A DNA stretch of 64,000 nucleotides, from contig CM051518.1 of the NCBI GenBank assembly GCA_028015205.1, forward strand, positions 59,599,978 to 59,663,977, read 5' to 3'. Positions within the stretch are counted from its first letter, which is position 1. Each line of letters starts with the position of its first letter. Shown one piece after another: positions 10,976 through 21,771 of this stretch. The notes under the pieces were generated by a model. It was not told the origin of the DNA, searched no databases, and was given only the letters and a program-made list of their open reading frames with translations. The DNA is from Mytilisepta virgata. Lineage: Eukaryota; Mollusca; Bivalvia; Mytilida; Mytilidae. Position numbers and translations under genes: made by a program.

Positions 10976-12425
10976 GATATTTATCCCCTCAAGTGATAAG
11001 TAAATACCCCACGGAACGACAAATTCTATTATGAAAATACAGAAGCCGATAAATATTTCAGTGATATAACCAAGATAAGACTGATAGAGTTTAATTTAAA
11101 CAATTTAACACAATACAAATTACAGTATCCGTGTTTTAGTAGTAATTTATTGTTATAAAAATATTCTTTTTATATATCATTTCATACATAAGCAAAGCTT
11201 ACAGGGTGTAAAATATAATCTCTAGAGGATTAACATCAACTTCCAGAAAAAGGAAATGAACTATATGGAAAGAACATTCATCACTAAACAACAAAATGGA
11301 TAACCGGAAAGGTAAAAATGACATACCAATCAATCAAAGCAACCCAACTGACAGAACTCCGGACACAAAATAATATAAAAGAGTGCAAAACACAAACATG
11401 AACACAACTGACTCGGTAAAGACACTGAACAGTGGTGGGGTTAAGAGTATCTAAACCTCCCCATTATATATCCTGACACTCTAGCTGGTATATAAAACAC
11501 ACTATAAAAACCAATACAGTATGATTACTAACAAGGTGACCGCTTGCTAGAACTACAAAACTACATAATTAAGATAGCAGGGTCAGAATGTGCTCGTTTT
11601 AACTGTAAAACTAGCAAAGGCTCTCATAGCTGCAGATCGGATACAGCCTTTCTACTAAACGAAAACGTCTGAAATAACACTCCCATAAAGGGTTTAATGG
11701 TATCTAGTCATAGATATGAACAGAAATCGGCAGTATTCGTGAGAGGCCAGTTTATGGATCACGTTTGTCCTTTATTTTTAATATAAAGTTTATCCTAATA
11801 TTTATACCCCAAATAAGGAAGTTTGATTATTGCACTGTCCTTGTTCCCTGTCTTAAACATGCAGTACATAATATTTGTGACTTGGTTTTAATGTCCATTT
11901 TTGTCCCATTAGAGTATTGCAATTAGACTTGTTTATATAAGTTATAAAAAAATCAAATAAAAACAAATTAATTAGTCATTATACATAATTTATGAAATAT
12001 ATAAAACACTTTTCAGGAACTGTGATGAAATCAGGCAATACCGTTATTTGGAAAACCAACTAAATCCACAGTTACAAAACCGCCAAGGAAATTCCACAAA
12101 TTGTCAAATGCTCATATTTGTTTCGGTATTTTCCTTTTTAATTATCTATCTAATTATTTATTTAGTGTTTTGCTGACATGCACTAACCTTTTTCTGATTT
12201 CCTTTTTGTTTGACATTTTACAGGGATCAGTACCTAATGTTTCATATCCTGTTTGGTACATGTTTATATCATAATAAGCCCACAAAACATACATGTCAAA
12301 ATTTTCTATACTGATTATTACGCCATGCTTATTTAAATACTTTCTTGGAAACCCTTGTTGTGGTTTCGGAAATTTTATTAAATCATGGAAATATAGCATT
12401 TGTTTTACTTATTTACCTTGTTCCT
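10976..12425. other. Intergenic sequence with worn repeats, no gene seen
   Basis: The stretch 11280-11480 (A-rich, with caatcaaagcaaccc and gacagaactccgga) resembles other low-complexity repeats at 16180-16330. No ORF with coding character on either strand. Confidence 0.4.
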
Positions 12426-12430
12426 TAATA

Positions 12431-12438
12431 TATATAAG
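12431..12438 (+). promoter_or_regulatory. TATA box of peptide gene 3
   Basis: TATATAAG lies 81 bases before the ATG at 12512. The identical octamer lies 80 bases before the ATG of peptide gene 4, which supports a shared core promoter. Confidence 0.6.
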
Positions 12439-12511
12439 TTGAAGATTTTAGAATCTGGCTAAACATTGAACATTGGTAAATCACAATATACTGCAGTTTA
12501 ATAATCTGAAA

Positions 12512-14055
12512 ATGAAAATTTTAAAGTTTCTGTTGGGATTCACCCTCTTGTTTTTGACATTGAATTTTAACAACGAGAATGCACTGGCTGAAGGTAAGGT
12601 TGTGTTTGCTTATGAATATTCCTATTCTGAATTACACATATATGTAAGCATGTTACGTGTTTTGATTCACGTAATAACAATTAAGAATACAAAGTTGTTT
12701 TGAAGGAATACTCGACCAACTCACTCAAAACTTTACATGAAGTCCATGAGCGAGTTGGTTGAGCTTACACATCGATGAATTCCGTAAAAACAACGGTAAG
12801 AGTTCAATTTGACACCCCCTTACTTACATCTATGCGCTCCAAGATATGCACAGCTGGGGGTGTCATATGGAACTCTTTCCAAAACAACTTTTAATACGTA
12901 TTATTTAATCCGAAAAACAGTGAAGAATTGTACCAAATTAAACAGCTCGGTATAATTCCGGCTCAAGGATTTCTATTCAAACATTGTTCATCGAAAAATG
13001 AACGCCACCGGAAGTCACGACGTTGAACAAAGAAATTGGCATTAAAATCAATACTGGAATTATTGAAAATTATTTGGTTAGTTAACTAGTTTTTTTTCTG
13101 GAATACATGCATGTAGTACACCTAAGAAATAACCCCTCAAGGATATAACAATGACGAAATACAGTCATTTGTGGTAAATAAAATAGTATGTTTTTGTTAT
13201 TGGTATGAATGCATGCGCAATTACCCTCTATCATTTATTTAATTTCTGTAAAGGATTTGCATCCGATATAAGTCCCATTTCTTATTATAGTCAATTTCCT
13301 TAAAAGGCGTTGGTTTCACTCTTCTCGATCTAATTAAAAACCGATCTCTAGTCGCTCCCGTTTTCTGATATGTCGCGTGGGAGATCTAACGAAACCCGCG
13401 TTGAGGTCACATGTGAGTGACCTCGTAGGTGTGTCCTGTTCGACCAATGAAATTGCGGCTTAGGCGATCTTGTAAGTTGATCGTGTGGTAAAGGGATGTA
13501 ACTCATTTTATTAACGAGGAAATCCTCAGTCCCCAGAATTCATAAACTTTTTTGATTGGTTTATTGATAGAAAGTCAACTTATTTGCATGTCATTATAAA
13601 TTCATAAGTTCCAGTTCACTCACATGTGACCTCAAAGCGGATTTCGTTAGATCTCCCACGCAACATATCAGAAAACGGGAGCGATGAGAGATCGGTTTTT
13701 AATTAGATTGCACTCTTCTCTGATTGTAATAAGGAACTTTACTTAAACATGTTAAAACTGTGTCGATTACAGATCATATATAAATTTTAAAGTGACCATG
13801 CAAAAAATTGAAAAGAAAACTTGTTTATGGCACTTTCCTTGTTCCCTGTCTTTAACATACTATAATAGCTATGGATACTATGTGGTAAACGTTTTATTTT
13901 AATGCAGATGTAGCATTTTGAATCTTTAATTTGCAGGTTGTTGTTTATGTTTCCGGCAGCCATGTCATTGTCCGCCATGTTTTGAAGTCCCGGGTTCAAA
14001 AAAAGGTCCCAAAAAGCCAGGAAACCCCTCATGGCCTGGACGAAGGAGACTCTGA
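12512..14055 (+). CDS. Secreted Cys/Pro-rich cationic peptide, member 3 (two exons)
   Basis: Exon 1 at 12512-12593 and exon 2 at 13937-14055; donor gtaagg, acceptor tttgcag, phase-1 intron with Gly at the junction. The 66 aa product has a strongly hydrophobic signal peptide (MKILKFLLGFTLLFLTLNF...) ending near ENALAE. The core is GCCLCFRQPCHCPPC, one residue shorter before the last Cys than in members 2 and 4. The tail is rich in Lys, Pro and Gly and ends PSWPGRRRL. My count gives a charge of about +7. GRRR suggests cleavage and C-terminal amidation, as in member 1. AATAAA lies at 14098-14103. The intron contains a 381-bp MITE at 13328-13708. The upstream start choice rests on the signal peptide and the TATA box. 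Family unknown. Confidence 0.8.
12797..12879. repeat. Small inverted repeat
   Basis: agttcaatttgacaccccc at about 12799-12817 is mirrored by gggggtgtcatatggaact at about 12857-12875. It lies in the intron of peptide gene 3. Outer gaccaactc and gagttggt words nearby suggest a larger degraded inverted-repeat element. Confidence 0.5.
13328..13708. mobile_element. MITE with about 93-bp terminal inverted repeats
   Basis: The left arm 13328-13420 begins atctaattaaaaaccgatct and ends cacatgtgagtga. The right arm 13616-13708 is its reverse complement at roughly 90 percent or better. The middle (about 195 bases) is unique and non-coding. It is nested in the intron of peptide gene 3; the well-kept arms suggest a fairly recent insertion. 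Confidence 0.85.
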
Positions 14056-14103
14056 AGACAAACAGAATTATGTATTATATGAATCGTGTATTTGAATAAT
14101 AAA

Positions 14104-15500
14104 CTTGTTTACAGATAAAATCTTTACTGTAATTAAATAAATTTTTGACATCCGTGCTATGTGGCATTTCAATTCGAACTGTAAGATTAAGTTACAGTTT
14201 TGGCTTTCCATACTCTACGTACGCCACAATTGCAACTTCTTTTTAATTGGTCAATTGTGGTCGGTACTGGCATTGCTCGGAATACGAGATTGTTCAAGAA
14301 CGTTGCAACTGATTTACGCCGGTTTCCGAATTTTGTGCTTTCAATGTTCCGATAACTCTTAGCTTTCCAAAATTAATTTAGACATATAATATTATCTGAT
14401 AAGACGAAACGAGAAATAAAAATCTTTGAGGTTATAACTGGTAAATAACCTGACCATCAAGATAGAAGTTGCAATTTAGTCGTTTTACAAATCAACATAC
14501 TGTCTTCTCTGTAATAAAAAGGTTAAGTTATATACATATATTCCACATTTTTTTGCAAGATCTGTCAAATAATGCTCCTTTCTGTGCAATATTTTTTTGT
14601 TATTAATCACTCCAAAAGTTTCACGGTCGTCATCACGAATTGATACGCTGATACGAGGTTTCCATCTGTCGTATAAGAATAGATATCTTCAGTTAGATTT
14701 CACGTCCTTCTAGCATGTCTAGAATTGACACCTCACCGGACTTGACACTTCACTGGCAATGTGACGGGTGCCGTTAACCGAGCAGGACATGCTTAACCTT
14801 CCGGAGCACCGGATTCACTCCCAGTTTTTATTGAGAGTTCACATTGCTAGTACTTCAGTTTCTGTGCTGTCTTGTTCTAGTTTTGTTTTGTTTATTATAC
14901 TTTTTTCAATTTTTTTAGTTATACATATACCTTGTGGCGTTTGTTATGTTCCATTCTCCTGACTTTTCTCACTGTTTTGTTGGTTTGGTATTCTTTTGTC
15001 GATATTTATTACGAATGGGTATTTTTTTTTATATAGGATAGAAAACTGGCAAATTTATATCAAATTCATCCAATACAACAAAAAAAAAAAAAAAAAATCC
15101 AAGGTACGTACACATTCAAGTTCTTAAATATATCTGTAAATTAACAGACCTTTAGTTGATCATAATTTAGAATCAAGCAAGGAGGATTGTATACATGACC
15201 CTTTAATCCTTAGATATACATTTCATTGTAGTTATAAGGGGAATTTCTCAATATTCTATTAGAGATTCTCCTTCGAATTTATGCTTATATTGATCACCTT
15301 TATGGTGCCTTGCATATAAGATCAACAATTTAACAATCTTTTAAGCTACAATAAAGGGGGTTATAACAGTTATGAATATTTAAAATAACTATAAATCATT
15401 GAAAAGAACATAAACAGTGAACGTTAGTATCCAAACTCTAATGGAAGCAGGACACAGATCCAAAAACGTTTATTTTATGTACTTATTTTTCCTTTTTGGA
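14104..15500. other. Intergenic sequence, no gene seen
   Basis: Lies between peptide genes 3 and 4. It holds the second copy of the window-start repeat at about 14930-15010 and a poly(A) run near 15080. Open frames are short and lack coding character. Confidence 0.45.
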
Positions 15501-15504
15501 AACT

Positions 15505-15512
15505 TATATAAG
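15505..15512 (+). promoter_or_regulatory. TATA box of peptide gene 4
   Basis: TATATAAG lies 80 bases upstream of the ATG at 15585, the same sequence and almost the same distance as in peptide gene 3. Confidence 0.6.
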
Positions 15513-15584
15513 GTCAGATATTACTTTAAACAAAAAGTTATAGGGCTCCAAATCCACATCTTAATCCTCTCGCTCTCACAAAAA

Positions 15585-17627
15585 ATGGATAATATAAAAG
15601 TTCTAGTATTGTTATCGCTGACTTGTTTGTTAATTAATGTAAACGATAAGATGATCGTTGAGGGTAAGTCTGAATTATTCTATCATATTAACATATATGT
15701 ATATTTTTTTCTGTCCCTGTTCTTATGCATGCATATTACACCAAAATTATTTAACACATATGCACTGATTTTTTTCTGTTATAAACTGTTCTTCTACAAA
15801 CTATAAGTTAAAACTATGAACAGTTTGGTTTTAAATGATAAAGTCTGACTTATTTTAATTTCCAAAAACACAAACTTTTCAGATAAATTCAAGATATCAC
15901 ATTTTTCGCCAGATAAGATTGGTCATGTAAAGCTATACTTGGACACAATCGCTAGGAAAGTACGACGGGCCATTCAACAGAGACAAAACCAGATGGGAAA
16001 GCACGAGAACAAACAAACAAACAAACAACAGATACACATACAAAAAGTTAAAAAATGAACAATATGAACCCAATAAATAATCGGGATTTGAAATCAGGTG
16101 GTCCAGATGGGTAAACAATTCATGCTTTTTATAAGTGAAGTCAAGAAATACCAAAGGAATATTCGAAGGAGGGGAAAAATCAATAGTAACTGACAAACTC
16201 CGGAGAACAACTAAGACAAGCCAAAACAATATAAACACTACACTTAAAAACTATAAACACATGAACAACATCGACCCCACCAAAAACAATGGGGTAGAAT
16301 CAGGTGCTCCGGAAGAGTAAGCAGTCTCTGCTTCCTGTAGGACACCCACCATGCTGCCCATGTCAAATCCGGAATGAGAAAGGGACAACATCAATGGAAC
16401 AGGTCAATTTTCATTTGGAAAACGGTTTTTTCATACCTGTCAACAAAGTCATGATGACGTACATAAAACTTTAATAACGATAACTGCAACTTAGGAGCAA
16501 CATTTTCTGTCAGGAGCTGGGCTCTGTCCAGGAAGGAAGTCAATGTATATGCCACAAGCTCTAGAATAATGTATTCTTTGTGAAATATACACTTCATACG
16601 CCGGTGATGTTGGAATGTTGCGTTTGTTGACGTAATTCTGGTTTAAACTTGTTTAAAAACTTTCTGATCTTCATTGACTATAAATTCGTGTTTAATCTGA
16701 ATTCTAGATTTTGTCTTAAAATATAATTGTATAAAAATCAAGACACCTAAGATTGAACAAGACCACTGACAAAAGATTGGACATTTCAGTTGGATTTTTA
16801 TTGTTTACATTCATTCATTTTGTTCTTTATTTGGTCACTGGCTCATTTTAAGGTCGGGTTTAACATCGCCACATTATAAATATGCCCGTCATATAACAGT
16901 ACACCTACCGTACTATTTTTAACTGCATGGATTTTCAAACGGTAAATATCCGGTTTTCAATTTGGCGATGTACGGCGGGCCTACTAGTTGCTGGGAGGTA
17001 TGTCGAGCGCGCAGCTTCAAACAGTGCTGAAGGAAAACCATGTCTGCTGTCACTCATACAGCTTCTTTTTTATCATTATCGCAATGAGGTGTTGATATAT
17101 GGAATCATGTTTTTCTTAGATTTTGTTGAAATTCCTTGACGTCTGATTACACATATGTCCCCAAAGTGTGCCTCTCTTCATGTTGCTCATTACAGGTGTC
17201 CAAGGCGACTATCATAATTAAGTTACCAAACCGCTACTACTATTTTTGGTCTAATGAGATTTTGCTCGTTGAAGCATATCTCATATGCGTTAATTTTTGT
17301 AGTGACGTTAAACGCAAAAACTCAAAAAATTTAAAATGCAGGCAGGGAATACAAGATCATATCCCATGTGAAGATCTTGAATAACATTAATAACATTTAA
17401 TATTTCATGAAAAAAGGTATTTCAAAATACATTAGACGTACAAAGTATATGACATGGTTAAATAATTTTCTTTTATTGTAGGTTGCTGTGTCTGTTTTAG
17501 GGAACCGTGTCACTGCTATCCAAAATGTCATGGTGGATGGCCTTTTCCCAAGAAAGGTCCGTCTGGTCGAGTGGACCCATGGGGTCTAACGACCAAGAAG
17601 AAACATGCAAGATCAAGCTGGACATAG
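15585..17627 (+). CDS. Secreted Cys/Pro-rich cationic peptide, member 4 (two exons)
   Basis: Exon 1 at 15585-15663 and exon 2 at 17482-17627; donor gtaagt, acceptor ttattgtag, phase-1 intron with Gly at the junction. The 74 aa product is the longest of the four. The signal peptide is MDNIKVLVLLSLTCLLINVN, followed by DKMIVE. The core is GCCVCFREPCHCYPKC with six cysteines. The tail has WPFPKKGPSGR, then PWG, then a basic TKKKHAR, for a charge of about +7. AATAAA lies at 17669-17674. An upstream in-frame ATG at 15417 would add 56 residues before the signal peptide, cross the TATA box and put a hydrophilic stretch first, so I chose 15585. It is closest in its core to member 3 (CF R[QE] PCHC). 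Family unknown. Confidence 0.8.
15930..16400. repeat. Low-complexity dispersed repeat in the intron of peptide gene 4
   Basis: A-rich sequence with (ACAA)n near 16010-16028 and the words gacaaactccgga and caggtgctccggaagagtaa. Similar A-rich stretches occur at 11280-11480 and 20540-20650. The open frames on both strands here look like by-products of composition. Confidence 0.4.
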
Positions 17628-17679
17628 ATCGTTATTCTCCCTATCTATCCCTGATTTGTTATCAATGTAATAAATTGTT

Positions 17680-18430
17680 TAAAATCAAAAGTATTGGACA
17701 GCTGTTGATTTTTTCTTTTTTTATACATGTATGTAAACCTCAGTACTAGGTCAGCGTTTGCAGTCCAGCGGGTTGTACTCAAAATGCACCAGAAAGCAAA
17801 AGTCATATATAGGTGTAGTACGTAGATACAAAATTTGCCAGATTTTGTAAGTTAGATAAAAATTATAAAACTTTGGTACACCAGAAAGGAGTACCTGCTG
17901 TTAAACCCCCATTAAAAGATATGAACTGAACATATTTCATACGTAAATGCTTTGGATATTTGCGTCCATGTTTCTAATACTATGCATCTACGGCAAACTG
18001 CTTTATTTTGATTTTCCATGCAAATGATGGCAAAATCAATTTAGTCAGAACCCTGCTGTATTGACAGGATTTCTACGTCGTGAAATTAGCAGTTCTGTTC
18101 AAATGGGAACTCTGGCTCAAAATGTTGTGCTAGGGATTCCCGTACTGTGTGTCCAACATACTTCAGGAACTGATATCACACTTTAAAGTAGGGCCTTCCT
18201 GAAAGTCAATGTTTATATTTTTGAAAAAAGAAAGCTAGATTTTGTTCAACAACGTAAGATTTGTACATAATGTGTTTTGAAATCAGATTTATACAAAAAT
18301 ATAGAAAAAAAAAACTGTTCTAAAACTAAAACATTTGAGGTTTCTATGAGCATTACAAAATAACTAAAGGAAATAAAAAGGCACAGTTATTGTTATGTAT
18401 GGATATTTTAAAGTTTTCCATGGATACTTT
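17680..18430. other. Intergenic sequence, no gene seen
   Basis: AT-rich with no supported ORF; follows the last peptide gene. Confidence 0.4.
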
Positions 18431-18435
18431 AAGCC

Positions 18436-18440
18436 CCCGA

Positions 18441-18471
<31 letters not shown>

Positions 18472-18570
18472 AAAAAAAAAAAAACAAAAAAAAACAAAAC
18501 AAAACAAAAAACAAAACAAAACCAAAAAAAAAAAAACAAAACAAACAAACAAACAAACAAACAAAAAAAC
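18436..18570. repeat. Poly(C)-poly(A)-(ACAAA/CAAA)n low-complexity tract
   Basis: A run of about 22 C is followed at once by about 22 A, then by A-rich CAAA/ACAAA repeats to about 18570. The open frames crossing it on both strands are composition artefacts. Tract lengths may be unreliable. Confidence 0.85.
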
Positions 18571-19375
18571 CACAAAAACACTAGAAAGCTACTGGCGTAC
18601 TGTCGACAAAAGTGTCTAGCCCTATGTAATCAATGTAACTTTCCAGTCTCTCAAGTTATCATTTTTAATTAAAACTATAAAAGACTTATTGTTTGAATTT
18701 ATTTTCAGATTTCAAGTTTTGGCCACAAATGAACCTCGCGAAGGTTATATCATACAGATGATGCCTTTTCTTTCATTTTTCATCACATGTATGTTTAAGT
18801 TCTTATTCATATTTAAATGCTCTGCATATTGGTTATTTCAGAGTTAATTTCTATTTCTAAACCGAAAGCCTATTATTTTCCAATGATATCAAAGGACTGA
18901 CCCATTGAACAATAGATAAAACATGATTTAAAAAGTTGTATAGATTATTAACTCTAAAAAAATATAGATGTTACGTTTGTTCATGCTGACAAAATGGCTA
19001 AATTAATAAGGCTCATTCTGTCAGGAGATGTAATACAATTGCTATGTTCGTTTTAAAGATATAAAAAACCAATATAGTTAGCAGATGCCAAAACTCAAAA
19101 ATCCCTATGCAGTATTGCACACGCACGCACGCACGTACACAAGTAAATAGAGTAAACAGATTTATACAAAACCACGAATTACTTAATACATGTAATATAA
19201 GACATCCTAATCGTTAAAAGTATATAAAAACACAAATTGGAAAAAACCGCTACCAAACAGGATTCTGACTTTGGAAAAGGCGCATTGTTAAAGAAAATAT
19301 GGTTAGGTTAAACTAATTTTAGGGATCCCAACCCTCATCCTACATCCCCTATATTCTGTTTTTCGTTCAGTGCAT

Positions 19376-19778
19376 TTAAGGATGCTTGCTGGTCATGTTT
19401 TGGTCTTATTGTCAGATTTTCGGAATCCTCGGGTTTTATCTATTTCTTAAACATGAAATATTTTGCTCATGAACCCCAACATTTTCTTTTATAATTCAAT
19501 CATATATACCTTAAAATGGTATTTGACAAAATTTTATGAAATCTTTTTTTCATTTTTTCATACATTTTTGAGAAACTGAAGTTGTCAATGCAAAGACAAT
19601 GAAAAATCCAGAGAAAACCCATTTCCTGCAAATTTTCAAGGCCTTATAGCTCTAAAATGGGCATGTGAACCTATATATTTTTTTCTTGCTTATTTGTTAA
19701 CTATTCATATTTTCTCTCAAACTAAAACACCTATTTCAAATCCTATTTATTTCCCATTAGATCAGCGATCATCCTTAA
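19376..19778. mobile_element. TTAA-bounded MITE, copy 1
   Basis: The element begins ttaaggatgcttgctggtca and ends gatcagcgatcatccttaa, so its termini are imperfect inverted repeats with TTAA at each edge. An inverted full-length copy lies at 29697-30093. TTAA target sites are typical of piggyBac-type transposition, which is my inference for the class. Confidence 0.75.
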
Positions 19779-19854
19779 ATTTTTAATTGCCACAAATGAT
19801 TTTCAATTCATGTAATTACAAATTATATGATTTAACAATTAAAATTTTGGTGTA

Positions 19855-20060
19855 AAAAAATAAAGGATGAAGGATGTACTATATATATAACACTTTATGA
19901 CTAAAGAAAAAGAAAAAAAAAATACTGATTAGTCCTCTCGGCAGTTTGCTTAGGTATAAACTAATATTGTTTTATTACTACTGTATCAATTTATATATCA
20001 CTTCAAATGTAAGAATAAAATTTGTGCTTTTGATCCTGATATACCATTTTGATAAAAAAA
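19855..20060. repeat. Dispersed repeat, related copy at 26640-26840
   Basis: Blocks ctcggcagttt, ttcaaatgtaag and tgatcct occur in the same order in both places, with moderate divergence. No coding content. Confidence 0.45.
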
Positions 20061-20740
20061 ATCACCTCAGAGAATATTTTGAAAATATAATTAATTATAA
20101 TATAATAATGTAAATGTATTTAAATTTTCTAATTTTCTTTAATATAAATAATTGATCCGATTCCTGGGTAACGTTTTCTTTTAATTTATAGGGTGGTACT
20201 GGGTTAATTTCGTGCAACGTTTTTGCAGTTATCATATTCTGTAAAAGGGCGGGAAATGGAAAAGAGAAAAGTTACCTCCCATTAAACGATTTTCTTTGTG
20301 GAGGTACGAAAGTGTATTGACAACACCACAACAAAAATTTGGAAAGCAATTTTATTTTAGACTCTATTTTACTTTTTCTGCCTATTAAGGTAATTATGAC
20401 ATTCTCTAACATGTAAAAACAAAGATTTATAAAGTCATAAAATTCCTCAGCTGCGTGTTTATCACTTACAACACTGCACCGATACATGCGATAAACGGGA
20501 ATAGATCATTAGATGTGCGGAAAATCCGAAGGGCCATGATGGCCATAAAAAAAAAAAAAAAAATCATAAGTAAACAGGTAAAGAGTCAAAACCTAGATAT
20601 GGAAGGACGAGGACAAACAGACAACAGATACACACAGTCACGCACAAAAAGAATTGGTGAGATAAAATGGACCAGACAAAAAATGAGGGGTGGTTTGGGC
20701 AGGGATCATATAATACTAATATATAGTTCCTGGTTTGGGG
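20061..20740. other. Intergenic sequence, no gene seen
   Basis: AT-rich, with an A-rich repeat near 20540-20650. The ORFs at 20272-20487 and 20455-20784 have no recognisable domain. Confidence 0.35.
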
Positions 20741-20749
20741 GGGGTACAA

Positions 20750-21400
20750 GTCAAATCAGCACCTGGTTAAATTGGCACCTATAGAAAAAGTCAAATCGGC
20801 ACCTAGTAATAGTCAATTTTGCAAAATTTTATTCCCCCGCAATAAAAAAGTGGGGGCATCTTGTTTTATCACTGTCCGTCCATCCTTACGTAATATAGTT
20901 ACTTCACAGAGTTGATTTTTGAAATTTGAATAAAAAATGTGATTAGATTACATGTATATTAGAAATGAAACCTCATGGTGTCAAACTTAAACATTAAATA
21001 TCTTTTATATATCATCATTCATTTTATTCCATGGCTGCTTTGGTCACTATTCATTATAAAAGAAAGCATCAAATCGGTGCTATAGTGGCTTGAAACTTTC
21101 ATTAAGGGTGAAAATTAATGAAGATCTCACTGCAGGGCTCAACTGGTTAAAACATGCATAACAAATATCCAATACATCGAATACACATTAAGTTGAACGG
21201 AAAAAAAAACATACAGATACCCCCAAAAATGTTAATAAGTCAATATTTCTGGACAACACCTTCTTTATTTTAATCTTTTTGCTTAAAATACTGAAACAAA
21301 TATATATATTCAACATATTTATCATGGGTGCCGAAATGACTATATTGGGTGCCGATTTAACCAGGTGCCGATTTGACTATACCGGGTGCCGATTTGACTA
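20750..21400. mobile_element. Element framed by clusters of short inverted repeats
   Basis: The left end carries three copies of a gtcaaatc[ag]gcacct-like word (about 20750, 20785, 20792). The right end carries the reverse complement ggtgccgatttgacta in several copies (about 21330-21400). A stem cccccgc / gtggggg lies inside at 20834-20857. No ORF. The class is unknown to me. Confidence 0.55.
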
Positions 21401-21771
21401 GAATTCGTTTGGGGAGGTTGACTTGCATGTTTATAAGGTGTCTCTCATCAACCCCTCCAGGCTTCACACAAGGATAGTTGCACAATTACACAAATTAACC
21501 CTGCCTTCAGCACTTCGCAGTAGACTCTAAAATATTTTATTGTGATGTATTGACACCTCTAACCTCAATGTCAACAAAATCAAAACAAGTTGCAGAACAG
21601 CAAAATAGAATGACTTTTTCATTATGATGCCAACTGTGATGTTGTTATTAGAAGGAATTGTGTAAAAAACTTTAAAACATGGCCAATTAAGAGACTTTAA
21701 GATTATAATTTATTCATCTGTATCACTTAACATAGAAAGGCAGGGTAAATTTTATCTGATGCTTTTTTAGA

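Noticed and set aside
15417..15584. Upstream ATG for peptide gene 4
   Set aside because: It would place the TATA box inside the coding region and put a hydrophilic segment ahead of the signal peptide.
4956..17627. Conotoxin-type venom peptides, because of the CC start
   Set aside because: The six-Cys spacing with two C-x-C pairs and a long Pro-rich basic tail does not match the cone-snail frameworks I know, and bivalves have no venom apparatus. A defence peptide fits better.
4956..17627. Metallothionein-like family, because of the C-x-C motifs
   Set aside because: Kept only as a distant alternative: the peptides are secreted and have at most six cysteines, whereas metallothioneins are cytosolic with many more.
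18353..18619. Poly-Pro/poly-Lys and poly-Phe proteins
   Set aside because: Composition artefacts of the poly(C)-poly(A) tract.
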